Position numbers and translations under genes: made by a program. Below are positions 1 through 8,658 of a stretch of DNA of 64,000 bases, one piece after another. Location of the stretch: assembly GCF_019396345.1 (NCBI RefSeq), contig NZ_JAHKRM010000014.1:248001-312000 (forward strand), in the 5' to 3' direction. The stretch's first letter is position 1. Each line of letters begins with the position of its first letter. Source of the stretch: Nonomuraea guangzhouensis (lineage in GTDB: Bacteria; Actinomycetota; Actinomycetes; Streptosporangiales; Streptosporangiaceae). The notes beneath the pieces were generated by a model. The model ran no database searches. It had not been told where the DNA came from and was given only the letters and a program-made list of their open reading frames with translations.

Positions 1-1772
1 ACGTAGCCGCTGGCCCAGTCGGTCTGGATGGTCAGCCGTACCGAGCAGGAGCTGGACGCGGGTGTGCCGGTGGTGAACGTCAGCGGCGGGGAGGCCCACG
101 AGAGGCCGCCGCCACTGTCCCGGGCGATCACGTTGAGCGTGTAGCGGGTGCCTGGAGTGAGGTTGTGCACCGTGAGCGAGGTGCCGGGGGTCTCGCCGAG
201 TTGCTCGCTGATGGCGCCGTTCTGGCGGTGGAGCTCGTACTTGGCGATCGGGCGCGCACCGGGGGCGGCGGCGGGCCAGGAGATCGTGGCGGTTCTGTCC
301 GTGACGTTGGTGGCGGTCGGCTGCCCCGGCGTGCCCGGACGGCCGGTCTGGGGTGTGGAGGGGTGCAGGACGATCGTGGTCAGGGAGAGCGGGGACAGGG
401 TCTGGCTGGTCGCGGTTCCCGCTGTCGAGCTGGTGATGCTCGTGGCGCCGTTGGTGTGCGTCAGTACGGTCGGCGCGCCGGACGCCGGGCTGAAGCCGGA
501 GTAGCTGATCGTGACGGGGTAGGACGTGTCGGATGACGTATTGATCAACAGGACGGAGAGATCGCCGTTGGGGCGGCGGGCGGCGTGCGCGGTGACCTTC
601 GCCTGGTCGGTCGCGGCCCGGATGAACTGGTCGCCGGGGCGGGCGAACCTGCTCATCATCTGCAGTGCGTAGTACGGCGCGAACGGGGTGTTCAGCGGCG
701 GCTCGCAGACGCTGCCGTCGGAGGTGCAGGTAGCGCTCGACAGCAGGCCGAAGTCTCCGTAATCGGTATGCCCTTCGACCTGGGTGACGTTGCCGATGCC
801 GTTGTGGACGTTCCACCAGTCGACCGTGAACACCCCGTTCGCCAGCACCGTCGCGTAGGCGTCGGCGGCGGCCAGCGCGCCGGGCTGCGTGTTGGTGCCG
901 GCGCTGCTGGACCCCGTGTTGAACTCGGTCATCGCGAGGCCGATCCGCTCGGATCCGGGCCCGGCGTACTTCGCGATCTGCTGCCGGGTGAGTTGGATCA
1001 TGTCGGGGACCTGGGCGGACTTGTCGAGGGCGCCGGGGTACCAGTGCAGGATCACGAAGTCGATCTTCGGGCCGGCGATCGACAGGACGACCTTGTTCCA
1101 GGTGCCGTTGTCGCCGTCGGCGACGATGCCGTCGGGCCAGTTGGCGGCCGTGGTCAGCACTGCGCCGATCTTGATGGTGGGGTCGACCGCCTTCATCGCG
1201 TCCGCGTAGGACACGACGTTGCGGGCGTACTCGGCCGGGCTCTTGTCGGCGTGGTTGTCCGCCTCCCAGGCGGAGCCGTAGTGGCCGTTGCCGTAGTTCT
1301 CGTTGCCGATCTCCCAGTACTTGACGCCGTAGCCCTTGGTGACGTTGGCGCTACGTACCCAGGCCGCGGCCTCCTCGGCGGTGCCGGTGCCGTAGTTGGC
1401 GGTCACCATCGGCTGCGCCCCGGTGCGACGTACCCCACGCATGAAGGTGTCGAAGTCGGTGTTGGGCGCCACGTAGCCGCCGGGAGCGGTGTGGTCGACC
1501 CAGTGGTAGATGTCCGAGTAGGAGCCGCCGGGATAGCGCAGCAGCTTCACGCCGGCGTCCTTGAGCAGGTCAGCGGTCGCGTCGGTGCCCAGATTGGTGT
1601 CCCAGATCGCATGGTTGGTGCCGATACCGGTTTCGGGGACGGTGGCGAGCGCGGCGCGGGCGTTGACGGTCACCGCGACCGGGGTGACCTCGTCGGCGTA
1701 CGCCGCGGGGGCGTTCAGCGCGGTCAGCGTCAGCAGGACGGCGGACGCGGCTCGTAAGGAGAATCTCGGCAT
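1..1772 (-). CDS. Secreted arabinofuranosidase-like glycoside hydrolase, FnIII and CBM2-like domains, 3' end outside window
   Basis: About 590 residues are visible. A signal peptide (MPRFSLRAASAVLLTLTALN, then APAAYA) is followed by a clan GH-A barrel resembling GH51-type arabinofuranosidases or cellulases. WEIGNENYG carries the likely acid/base Glu and MTEFNTG the likely nucleophile Glu. A beta-sandwich region, a fibronectin type III domain (about residues 485-575) and the start of a CBM2-like module (SCSVRLTIQTDWASGYV) follow, and then the window ends. The gene therefore encodes an extracellular plant-polysaccharide enzyme. The ATG at 1772 follows GCGAGGTG. Two palindromes upstream suggest sugar-responsive repression. 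The exact GH family and substrate are uncertain. Confidence 0.85.
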   Translation of the reverse strand, partial: MPRFSLRAASAVLLTLTALNAPAAYADEVTPVAVTVNARAALATVPETGIGTNHAIWDTNLGTDATADLLKDAGVKLLRYPGGSYSDIYHWVDHTAPGGYVAPNTDFDTFMRGVRRTGAQPMVTANYGTGTAEEAAAWVRSANVTKGYGVKYWEIGNENYGNGHYGSAWEADNHADKSPAEYARNVVSYADAMKAVDPTIKIGAVLTTAANWPDGIVADGDNGTWNKVVLSIAGPKIDFVILHWYPGALDKSAQVPDMIQLTRQQIAKYAGPGSERIGLAMTEFNTGSSSAGTNTQPGALAAADAYATVLANGVFTVDWWNVHNGIGNVTQVEGHTDYGDFGLLSSATCTSDGSVCEPPLNTPFAPYYALQMMSRFARPGDQFIRAATDQAKVTAHAARRPNGDLSVLLINTSSDTSYPVTISYSGFSPASGAPTVLTHTNGATSITSSTAGTATSQTLSPLSLTTIVLHPSTPQTGRPGTPGQPTATNVTDRTATISWPAAAPGARPIAKYELHRQNGAISEQLGETPGTSLTVHNLTPGTRYTLNVIARDSGGGLSWASPPLTFTTGTPASSSCSVRLTIQTDWASGY

Positions 1773-1787
1773 CGGTGCACCTCGCCA

Positions 1788-1803
1788 TGGGTAGCGCTAT
1801 CCA
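1788..1803. promoter_or_regulatory. LacI/CebR-like operator palindrome
   Basis: TGGGTAGCGCTATCCA is a near-perfect palindrome 16 bp upstream of the glycosidase start. It resembles CebR-type boxes (TGGGAGCGCTCCCA) used by LacI-family repressors of polysaccharide genes in actinomycetes. The regulator is not identified. Confidence 0.5.
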
Positions 1804-1848
1804 CTCGACGATGATCGTGCGGGGTGTCGCCCGGCTCGTCAAACAAGG

Positions 1849-1861
1849 GTGAAACTTTCAC
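1849..1861. promoter_or_regulatory. Second LacI-type operator candidate
   Basis: GTGAAACTTTCAC is a perfect 6+1+6 palindrome about 80 bp upstream of the glycosidase start. GAAA-N-TTTC cores are typical of LacI-family operators controlling glycosidases. It could pair with the 1788 site. The assignment is by motif only. Confidence 0.4.
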
Positions 1862-2001
1862 GCCGACAGCTGTGGCTCCATTCACCGAATAAGTAATTAT
1901 CAACTGCGTCTCGGTATTAGTTGTCCACGGCAAATACCTTGACAGTCGGCTGGGAGGAGGACTTTGCTTGGGCCAAGATCCGCAAAGGTGCGCGCACGTA
2001 C

Positions 2002-2412
2002 ATGATGGAGGCCTCGGTGCAGCCTGCTCAGACTCTGGTCATGCCCGGCACGGTCCGAGCCGCCCGGACGATCATGTGCGTTCAGATGGTCCTGACGCTG
2101 ATCATGACCGCCATCCTGGCCCTGCTGTTCGCACAGGTGGGCTGGAACGCCATCGTCCTGCTCCCCCTGCTGTACGGAATCGCCAGCGCCGTGGTCATCG
2201 TGCTGGTGGTGGTCAAGATGAAGTCGCGCAGGAAGTGGGTGCGCTGGACGGGGATCGGCATTCAGGGCGTGAACGTGATCAGCTACGTGGTGGGGGCGTT
2301 CAGCGGGTCGGGCGCGGCGCCGAACGTGGGAGAGCTCCTGGGGCTCGGGCTGTCGGTGGCGGTCATCGTTCTGCTGCTGACACCGCCTTCCACAGCCTGG
2401 TTCGACGCCTGA
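2002..2412 (+). CDS. Small integral membrane protein
   Basis: The reading frame encodes three to four hydrophobic segments after a short N-terminal arm: MCVQMVLTLIMTAILALLFA, then a second (VVIVLVVVKM), a basic loop KSRRKWVRW, and two more. This architecture is common among uncharacterised actinobacterial membrane proteins of about 130 residues. The start is uncertain. The frame is open from TTG 1921; ATG 2002 and ATG 2041 are alternatives, and none has an ideal ribosome site. It lies alone between the divergent glycosidase and the convergent sigma-factor operon. I do not recognise a function. Confidence 0.6.
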   Translation: MMEASVQPAQTLVMPGTVRAARTIMCVQMVLTLIMTAILALLFAQVGWNAIVLLPLLYGIASAVVIVLVVVKMKSRRKWVRWTGIGIQGVNVISYVVGAFSGSGAAPNVGELLGLGLSVAVIVLLLTPPSTAWFDA

Positions 2413-2616
2413 TCCGCCGGATGTTCCCCCAGGCCCAGGGAGCCGCGACCCGAGAGGCGCTCAACGCCGTGGGAAAGCGCTAATTGTATTTGTACAACCT
2501 GGTGGATTGTCGAATACCGAGGTGCGGTACATGCTGATGGCGAGTTCGCCGTGTTCGGTGCAGCCAGTACAGCAATGGGCAGTGGCGGTGGAAGCGCGTC
2601 TGAGCCTCGCCTGAAA

Positions 2617-2650
2617 ACGATCGCCCCGCCGAACCGGCGAGGGCGGTCGT
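2617..2650. terminator. Bidirectional terminator hairpin
   Basis: An imperfect GC-rich inverted repeat (ACGATCGCCCCGCCG, loop AAC, near-complement) is flanked by T-rich sequence on both strands. It lies between the convergent membrane-protein gene and the sigma-factor operon. Confidence 0.65.
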
Positions 2651-2661
2651 TTCTCCAAGGC

Positions 2662-3804
2662 TCAGGATGACGGCTTGCGGTCGGTCCAGCCGGCTTCCAG
2701 TACGGCCTGCGAGTTCCACACGGTGCCGGGTTCGAAGGAGCTCTGGACACCTTCGGGCTTCACCAAGACGCTCTCGTTCGCCAGGCCCTGCCCGGTCGCC
2801 TGGTCGAAGATCAGCCGAGTCTCCACGATGCCGGAGTACATGGTGTGCTCCTTGACCGCCACGGCGGTGCCCTGGCGGCCCTCCGCGTCCGTGACGTTCT
2901 CGATGACGTCGACGATGTCGAGGTCGGCGAGCATACGGAAGGCGGCGCCGCGTACCTGGGGTGTGACCGGCATGTCGGTGATCAACCCCACGCTCACGGT
3001 GAAGAGCCAGGGCTCGGCCGTCATCGGGTCGCTGCTGGACCCGGGGCTGTGCCCCTCGTACGAGCGCAGCAGCCACGCCTTGAGCTTGGCCGGGTCGGAG
3101 GGCAGGCCGCGCAGGTCCTTCATGGTGACGTTCCGGCCGAGCCAGAACACCTTGTCCCCGTCGACCAGAGGGCTGTGGCCGCCGAACGCCTTTCGGGGAG
3201 AGGCTGTGAGGGTCATCCGGCGTGACTTGCCCGGCACCTTGACCGGGATCTCGGCCGGGGAACCGGCCTGCTTCCACGCCTCCTCGTCCGCGGCGGTGAC
3301 CGGTCGCGCGCCGAGTGGCTTGATGCTGCCCCACTGGTCCCCACCGGTGGCATTGGGCGTCCAACCCTCCTCCCGCTGCCGGTCCATGACCTGGTAGTCG
3401 GCGCCGTCGACCGCGAACAGGGTCCGCCGCATGGACACGGTGTGCCAGTAGGCGCCCTTCCCGGCGGGCTGGCGGGCCGCCTTCGCGGCGGCGGTCAGCA
3501 GGATGTCCCGAGCCGACAGCTTCACCTTGGGCGTGGACGAGGTGACCGTCGTCGGGGCAGCCACATCGGGCGCCCGCGGCGTCGTGCCGCCGGTGCCGGA
3601 GACCACGACGGCCACGGCGGTCGCGGCGGCGGCGGCGCCGACGAGGCTGAAACCCCACACCGGTCGTACAGCCCTGCGCTTACGCCTCGCCGACCGCGGC
3701 CGGGACATGGCGTACGAGAGCTCCGCGGCCCTGGTGCGTTCGTCGACCGGCGTGTCGCCGAGGTGCGCGGGCCGGGCGGCCCGTAGTTCGTCGATGGGGT
3801 TCAT
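2662..3804 (-). CDS. CU044_5270-family membrane protein paired with ECF sigma factor
   Basis: The 380-residue product starts MNPIDELRAARPAHLGD, the hallmark of the CU044_5270 family that accompanies SigE-type ECF sigma genes in actinomycetes. One transmembrane helix (about residues 55-75, GFSLVGAAAAATAVAVVV) separates a short basic cytoplasmic tail from a large extracytoplasmic domain. The start codon overlaps the sigma stop as ATGA, so the two are translationally coupled. By position it may act as an anti-sigma-like sensor, but no ZAS zinc motif (HxxxCxxC) is visible, so that role is inference. The longer upstream frame is a shadow of the sigma gene. Confidence 0.85.
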   Translation of the reverse strand: MNPIDELRAARPAHLGDTPVDERTRAAELSYAMSRPRSARRKRRAVRPVWGFSLVGAAAAATAVAVVVSGTGGTTPRAPDVAAPTTVTSSTPKVKLSARDILLTAAAKAARQPAGKGAYWHTVSMRRTLFAVDGADYQVMDRQREEGWTPNATGGDQWGSIKPLGARPVTAADEEAWKQAGSPAEIPVKVPGKSRRMTLTASPRKAFGGHSPLVDGDKVFWLGRNVTMKDLRGLPSDPAKLKAWLLRSYEGHSPGSSSDPMTAEPWLFTVSVGLITDMPVTPQVRGAAFRMLADLDIVDVIENVTDAEGRQGTAVAVKEHTMYSGIVETRLIFDQATGQGLANESVLVKPEGVQSSFEPGTVWNSQAVLEAGWTDRKPSS

Positions 3805-4322
3805 GACCACTCCTCGCTGAGGTTCCGCACCCGGGGCCGGGACTGTCCCGCTGGTTCCATCGCCTGCTTGAGCCGCTTGCGCGCACGGTGCAGCCGTACG
3901 CGGAAGGCGGCGGACGAGCAGCCGATGACCCGGGCCGCGTCCTTGGGGGACAGGCCCTGCCAGGCGATCAGGAGGAGGACCTCCCGGTCGTCCTCCGGCA
4001 GCTCGGCCAGCGCCCGCAGTACGCCGAGCCGTTCGGTCACCTGGTCGGCCACGTCGCCCTCGGTCCAGGCCCGCAGCTCCGCGTTCAGCGCCTCCCGCCG
4101 GGTCTCCGCGCGGATGTTGTCCCGCAGGACGTTGCGCGCGACGCCGAGCAGCCATGGCAGGGCCGGTTCCGGTACGTCGTCCAGCCGCCGCCAGGCGATC
4201 GCGAACGTCTCGCTCACCACCTCGTCCGCCACCTGCCGGCCCGCGCGACTGACCACGTAGGCCCACACGCGTTGTCGGCATTCGTCGTACATGCTGGTGA
4301 ACCGGTGCGCGTCATCCGTCAC
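3801..4322 (-). CDS. ECF RNA polymerase sigma factor
   Basis: The 173-residue protein has sigma region 2 (YDECRQRVWAYVVSRAG, then VSETFAIAWRRLDDVP) and region 4 with the helix-turn-helix LSPKDAARVIGCSSAAFRVR. It would direct RNA polymerase to a small regulon, probably including its own operon. The start is GTG 4322, preceded by AAGGGGCTGAAGCG. It overlaps the CU044_5270 gene downstream by four bases. Upstream, the minus strand holds TGTAACAAC about 65 bp before the start, resembling an ECF AAC-type -35 element and suggesting autoregulation. The signal is unknown. Confidence 0.92.
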   Translation of the reverse strand: MTDDAHRFTSMYDECRQRVWAYVVSRAGRQVADEVVSETFAIAWRRLDDVPEPALPWLLGVARNVLRDNIRAETRREALNAELRAWTEGDVADQVTERLGVLRALAELPEDDREVLLLIAWQGLSPKDAARVIGCSSAAFRVRLHRARKRLKQAMEPAGQSRPRVRNLSEEWS

Positions 4323-4443
4323 CGCTTCAGCCCCTTAATCCCGGACATCGTTCTTCTGACACCAGGAAGTGGTCCGGGCCTCATCGTTGTTACAGCAATC
4401 CAGAAATATCCGGACGACCTCAGAAAGGGTCCCTATACGCTCG

Positions 4444-5148
4444 ATGCCGGTACAGCCGAGGTCGGGGGCAGACGTGGACGAGCGGATCGAGCGAGCCAGG
4501 GTACTGTACGAGCGCGCCGTCTTCGACGGAGACGCCACGGCACTGGAGACGGCCGACCGGGAACTGGACGCGGCCGAGGCGGATCTCGCCCTCGCCCGTG
4601 GCCGGATCGTTCACGGGCGATTTCTGGACCAGAGGAGAGAGGATCCGGGCGAACTGGCCCTGTTCGAGCGCGCGGCGCGGCTCTACCGAGCACTCGGTGA
4701 CGTGCGCGGCGAGGGTGAGTCGCTGTTCTGGATCGGCATCTTCCACCAGGTCGTCCGCCAGGACAACGGCACCGCGGTCCCCGTCCTCGAACGCTCCCAC
4801 GAACTCGCAGCGCAGACGGGCGACAAGCTGACCATGTCGTACGCGCTCAGGCACCTGGGCTTCGCCGAGCACGTCGCCGGCCGGCTGGGCCCGGCCCGTG
4901 AACGGCTGGAGGAGTCGGCACGCCTGCGCCGCGAACTCGGTTTCCTGCCCGGCGTCGCCGCGAACCTGATCGGGCTGGCCTACATCACCGACGCGGAAGG
5001 CCGCCGTGACGAGGCGCTGCGGGTGCTCGACGAGGCAGCCGAGCTCGCCGAGGCAAGCGGCGCCCACGGCATCCTGCGCGCGGTCAAGGAGGCGGCTCAG
5101 GAGATCGGCCGGGAGACCCTGCTGGAATTCGGGACGGATCCCGCCTGA
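4444..5148 (+). CDS. Tetratricopeptide-repeat protein
   Basis: The product is about 234 residues, almost entirely helical TPR-like repeats (for example FERAARLYRALGDVRGEGES, LERSHELAAQTGDKLTMSYA, LEESARLRRELGFLPGVAAN, LDEAAELAEASGAHGI). No catalytic domain is visible, so it is probably a protein-interaction scaffold. It is divergent from the ECF sigma gene. Its 3' end overlaps the convergent kinase gene by 52 bp. ATG 4444 is chosen; GTG 4474 (after GGGGGCAGAC) and GTG 4369 are alternatives. Function is unknown. Confidence 0.75.
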   Translation: MPVQPRSGADVDERIERARVLYERAVFDGDATALETADRELDAAEADLALARGRIVHGRFLDQRREDPGELALFERAARLYRALGDVRGEGESLFWIGIFHQVVRQDNGTAVPVLERSHELAAQTGDKLTMSYALRHLGFAEHVAGRLGPARERLEESARLRRELGFLPGVAANLIGLAYITDAEGRRDEALRVLDEAAELAEASGAHGILRAVKEAAQEIGRETLLEFGTDPA

Positions 5149-6308
5149 CCGGTCAGTGATGGCGCCAGCCGTACGGTCACCGCCAGCCCGCCTTCCGGCC
5201 TGGCCGCGGCGGTGACCGTGCCGCCGTGCGCGTCGACGATGGCCCGGACGATGGACAGCCCGAGCCCCGACCCCCTGGCCGACCGCACCCGATCGGCGTG
5301 CAGCCGGTGGAAGGGCTCGAACAGGTCGTCCACCTCGTACGGTGAGACCGGCGGGCCGGTGTTCTCCACCACGATGACGGCGCCGTCACCGTCGGGGCGG
5401 ACGGTCACCCACACGTCGCCGTCGCGGACGTTGTACTTGATCGCGTTCTCCAGCAGGTTGAACACGCAGCGCTCCAGGAACAGCGGGTCGCCCCCGGCGA
5501 CGGCCTGACGCAGGTCCTCGTGCACGGTGACGTGCCGTTTCCCGGCCACGACCTCGATCTGCTCCAGCACGATCCGGACGATCCGCGGCAGCTCCACGGG
5601 CTTGCGCGCGGTCAGCTCCTGCTCCGACTGCGCGAGCAGCAGCAGGCCCTCGATCAGCCGTTCGTAGCGGGCGTTGGTGCCCAGCAGCGCCCGGGCCAGC
5701 GCCTTGAGATCCGGCGAGGCCGCCGGCTCCTCCAGCGACACCTCCAGAATCGTGCGATTGATCGCCAACGGCGTCCGCAACTCATGCGAGGCATTACCGA
5801 TGAACCTGCGCTGCGCCTCGAACACCCGATGCAACCGATCCAACATCGCGTCGAACGTGTCGGCCAGCCGCTTCACCTCATCATGCGGACCCCGCAACCC
5901 GATCCGCTCATGCAACGTACTCTCCGACAACCGCCGCGCCGTCTCCGTCACCCGATCCAACGGCCGCAACGCCCGATCGGCCACCAGATAGCCGAGCACG
6001 AACGCGATGACCCCGATCAGGATCATGATGACGACCGAGGACCGCAGCATGTCACTCAGCACGGTGGCTGCCCCTTGTTCCACGTCGAGCTGTACCTGCT
6101 GCATGGAGGGGCCGACGATGGGCGGATCCTTCGAGACGGCGACCGCGGAGCCGCCGAACCTCGTGACGAACTGCGTGTTCAGCGCCTGGGCGGTCAGCAG
6201 GTAGGTGACCCAGAGCAGCATCGACCCGGCGACGAAGAACAGCCCGCCGTACAGCAGGGCGAGCCGCATCCGCAGCCCGAGCCGGTTCCACGGCCGCGCA
6301 CGCGTCAC
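5097..6308 (-). CDS. Sensor histidine kinase
   Basis: The 403-residue membrane kinase has two transmembrane helices (about 14-38 and 90-112) enclosing a short extracytoplasmic sensor loop. A HAMP domain (ADRALRPLDRVTETARRLSE), HisKA with the phosphoacceptor His in GNASHELRTPLA, and HATPase_c (N box LLENAIKYN, G box GSGLGLSIV) follow. Its GTG start overlaps the response-regulator stop as GTGA, so the pair is one transcript. The divergent lipoprotein/ABC export operon is the likely target, as in other two-component/ABC efflux pairs. The ligand is unknown. Its 3' end overlaps the convergent TPR gene. Confidence 0.93.
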   Translation of the reverse strand: MTRARPWNRLGLRMRLALLYGGLFFVAGSMLLWVTYLLTAQALNTQFVTRFGGSAVAVSKDPPIVGPSMQQVQLDVEQGAATVLSDMLRSSVVIMILIGVIAFVLGYLVADRALRPLDRVTETARRLSESTLHERIGLRGPHDEVKRLADTFDAMLDRLHRVFEAQRRFIGNASHELRTPLAINRTILEVSLEEPAASPDLKALARALLGTNARYERLIEGLLLLAQSEQELTARKPVELPRIVRIVLEQIEVVAGKRHVTVHEDLRQAVAGGDPLFLERCVFNLLENAIKYNVRDGDVWVTVRPDGDGAVIVVENTGPPVSPYEVDDLFEPFHRLHADRVRSARGSGLGLSIVRAIVDAHGGTVTAAARPEGGLAVTVRLAPSLTGQAGSVPNSSRVSRPIS

Positions 6309-6949
6309 AGCCGGTAGCCCTTGCCGGGCACGTTCTGGACCGCGAGCGGCGCGCCGAGCTTCCTGCGCAGCGAGGTGATCGTGACGCGCAGCACGCCGGT
6401 GCCGGTGTCGGCGTGTTCGTCCCAGACGCGTCTGCGCAGCTCGGCCGAGGTGACGAGGGCGCCGCCGGCCAGCAGCAACTGCTCCAGGACGTCGAACTCC
6501 TTGCGGTTCAGCGCGACCACCCGCTCGTCCCTGGTCACCGTACGGCGGCCGGGATCGAGCCGGATGCCGGCCCGTTCCAGCGCGGCCGGCGCGGCCCGGG
6601 AGGACCGGCGGGCCAGTGTCCGGATCCTGGCCACCAGCTCGGCGAACGCGAACGGCTTGACCAGATAGTCGTCGGCGCCCAGCGACAGCCCGTCCACCCG
6701 GTCGCGGACCTGCCCGGCGGCGGTCAGCATGAGGATCCGGCTGGAGCTGGCCAGCTCGCCGCAGACGTCGTCGCCGTGCACCTCGGGCAGGTCGCGGTCG
6801 AGGACGACGACGTCGTAGTCGACGTACGAGGCCAGGTTCAGCGCCTCCTGCCCGTCGTAGGCCACGTCGACGGCCATCGCGTGCAGCCGCAGACCGCGCG
6901 CGACCGCGTCGGCCAGCTCTTCCTCGTCTTCCACGACAAGCACTCGCAT
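6305..6949 (-). CDS. OmpR-family response regulator
   Basis: The 214-residue protein combines an N-terminal receiver (acidic pair ED at 7-8, phosphoacceptor Asp51 in VVVLDRDLP, Lys in DDYLVKPF) with a C-terminal winged helix (RRTVTRDERVVALNRKEFDVLEQLL, ending VQNVPGKGYRL). It is the first gene of the regulator/kinase operon. It is divergent from the lipoprotein/adaptor/ABC operon across a 123-bp intergenic region, which is the likely binding site. Start ATG 6949. Confidence 0.95.
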   Translation of the reverse strand: MRVLVVEDEEELADAVARGLRLHAMAVDVAYDGQEALNLASYVDYDVVVLDRDLPEVHGDDVCGELASSSRILMLTAAGQVRDRVDGLSLGADDYLVKPFAFAELVARIRTLARRSSRAAPAALERAGIRLDPGRRTVTRDERVVALNRKEFDVLEQLLLAGGALVTSAELRRRVWDEHADTGTGVLRVTITSLRRKLGAPLAVQNVPGKGYRL

Positions 6950-7072
6950 GTGGTCGAGCGTGGCGGGTCGGGTGTTAGCCGCGAGTAAGCGCCTTATCCG
7001 GGTTTAGCACGGGTGGGAGTGGAGTGGGCCGCGCATCCCGGGCGAGTGACCCGGATGGCGAAGGAGCGGGTC

Positions 7073-7612
7073 ATGAGAGTTCGACTGCTGCCTGCCGTAC
7101 CCCTGCTGGTGCTGGCACTGGCGGCGTGCGGACAGGGCGGCGGCACCGCCGACGACGGGATCGCCAGCGCGGGCAAGGGTACGGCCACGCCCACCGCGTC
7201 GAGCTCGGTGTCGGCGGCCGACCGGCAGGCGGCGCAGCTGAAGTTCGCCCAGTGCATGCGGGAGCACGGCATCAACATGCCCGACCCTAAGGCCGACGGC
7301 AGCGTGATGCTCAGGCAGAAGAAGGGCGAGGACCCCAGCAAGATGAAGAAGGCGATGGAGGCGTGCCAGCCCCTGATGAAGGACGTGATCGGCGACCGGG
7401 CGAACCAGCCGATGGATCCGAAGCAACGGGACCAGATGGTGAAGTTCGCCCGCTGCATGCGGGAGCACGGCGTGGACATGCCGGACCCGGGGCCGCAGGG
7501 GCAGATCCAGATCAAGGTCGGCAAGGGCGGCGAGAAGAAGCTCAAAGAGGCACAGGAAGCCTGCAAGAGTTTCGCTCCGGGCTTCGGTCCCGGCTTCGGG
7601 GGCAAGCCGTGA
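7073..7612 (+). CDS. Lipoprotein with duplicated CMREHG motif
   Basis: The 179-residue protein has signal peptide MRVRLLPAVPLLVLALAACG, with lipobox LAAC, so it is anchored to the outer face of the membrane. The mature part contains two copies of the same unit, KFAQCMREHGINMPDPK and KFARCMREHGVDMPDPG, each followed by a C-terminal Cys (MEACQPL, QEACKSF). Four Cys in repeated pairs suggest disulfides or metal binding. ATG 7073 follows AAGGAG. The stop overlaps the adaptor start as GTGA. Proteins of this type recur next to peptidoglycan-binding adaptor/ABC genes in actinomycetes. The role is unknown but is probably accessory to the exporter. Confidence 0.85.
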   Translation: MRVRLLPAVPLLVLALAACGQGGGTADDGIASAGKGTATPTASSSVSAADRQAAQLKFAQCMREHGINMPDPKADGSVMLRQKKGEDPSKMKKAMEACQPLMKDVIGDRANQPMDPKQRDQMVKFARCMREHGVDMPDPGPQGQIQIKVGKGGEKKLKEAQEACKSFAPGFGPGFGGKP

Positions 7613-8658
7613 GGCGCCCCCTGGCCCTCGCCGGCGCCGCCCTGCTCGCGGTCGCCGCCGCCTGGACGGCGCTGACCGTACTGAACCAGAGCGGCGGCAC
7701 GGGCGCGGCGGCGCCGAGCAAGCCCCCGGTGCCGGCCACCGCGGAGATCACCAGGCAGGACCTGGTCGACACCAAGACCGTCAGCGGCGCCCTCACCTAC
7801 TCCGGCGAGCGAGACCTCGCGGCCGGCGCCGCGGGCACCGTGACGTGGGTGGCCGCGGAGGGGGCGGTGATCCGGCGGGGACGCCCGCTGATCAGGATCG
7901 ACCGGAAACCGCTCATCCTGATGTACGGCAAGCTGCCGCTCTACCGGACGCTGCGTTCCGGCGTGTCGGACGGCCCCGACGTCGATCAGCTGGAGCGCAA
8001 CCTCAAGGCGCTCGGCTACGGCGACGACCTCACCGTGGACGACCACTTCAGCTACGCGACGCGGCAGGCCGTCAAGGAGTGGCAGGACGACGTGGGGCTG
8101 TCCGAGACCGGCGAGGTGGACGCCGCGCAGGTGACGTTCCTGCCCTCGGCCGTACGGGTGACCGAGGCGAAGGCCGCGGTCGGCGGCAAGGCCGGTCCCG
8201 GCCGGACGGTCCTCACGGTCAGCGAGCTGCGGCGGCTGGTGCACGTGGACCTCGACACCGGCGACCAGGCGATGGCCAAGAAGGGCGCCAAGGTGAGCGT
8301 GGAGCTGCCCGGCGGCGAGCAGGCGGCCGGGAAGATCAGCGAGGTCGGCACGGTGGCCAAGAGCCAGGACGACGGCACCACCATCGACGTGGACATCACG
8401 CTGACCAAGCCCCCGAAGTCCAAGCTGGACCAGGCCCCGGTCGACGTGGAGCTGGTCAGCGAGCGACGCAAGAACGTGCTGAGCGTGCCGGTGGAGGCAC
8501 TGCTGGCGCTGCGCGAGGGCGGCTTCGGCGTCGAGGTGGTCGAGGGCGGCGCGACCCGCGTCGTGGAGGTGAAGGTCGGTGGCTTCGGCGGCAGCCGGGT
8601 CGAGATCAGCGGCGCGGGGCTGGCCGAGGGCATGAAGGTCGGGGTGCCCGCGACATGA
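7609..8658 (+). CDS. Membrane-fusion/adaptor protein with peptidoglycan-binding domain
   Basis: The 349-residue protein starts at GTG 7609, inside the lipoprotein stop. An N-terminal membrane anchor (LALAGAALLAVAAAWTALTVL) precedes a lipoyl-like barrel (GTVTWVAAEGAVIRRGRPLIRID) with an inserted peptidoglycan-binding_1 domain (DVDQLERNLKALGYG through AVKEWQDDVGL). Beta-barrel domains follow (VPVEALLALREGGFGVEVV). It would be the extracytoplasmic adaptor of a MacAB-like exporter in a Gram-positive envelope. It overlaps the ATPase gene by four bases, which implies fixed stoichiometry. Confidence 0.9.
   Translation: MRRPLALAGAALLAVAAAWTALTVLNQSGGTGAAAPSKPPVPATAEITRQDLVDTKTVSGALTYSGERDLAAGAAGTVTWVAAEGAVIRRGRPLIRIDRKPLILMYGKLPLYRTLRSGVSDGPDVDQLERNLKALGYGDDLTVDDHFSYATRQAVKEWQDDVGLSETGEVDAAQVTFLPSAVRVTEAKAAVGGKAGPGRTVLTVSELRRLVHVDLDTGDQAMAKKGAKVSVELPGGEQAAGKISEVGTVAKSQDDGTTIDVDITLTKPPKSKLDQAPVDVELVSERRKNVLSVPVEALLALREGGFGVEVVEGGATRVVEVKVGGFGGSRVEISGAGLAEGMKVGVPAT

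Noticed and set aside
1968..2483. A TTG-started frame behind GGAGGAGG
   Set aside because: The ribosome-site-like purine run is good, but the product is Arg/Gly/His-rich and overlaps a frame with clear transmembrane helices.
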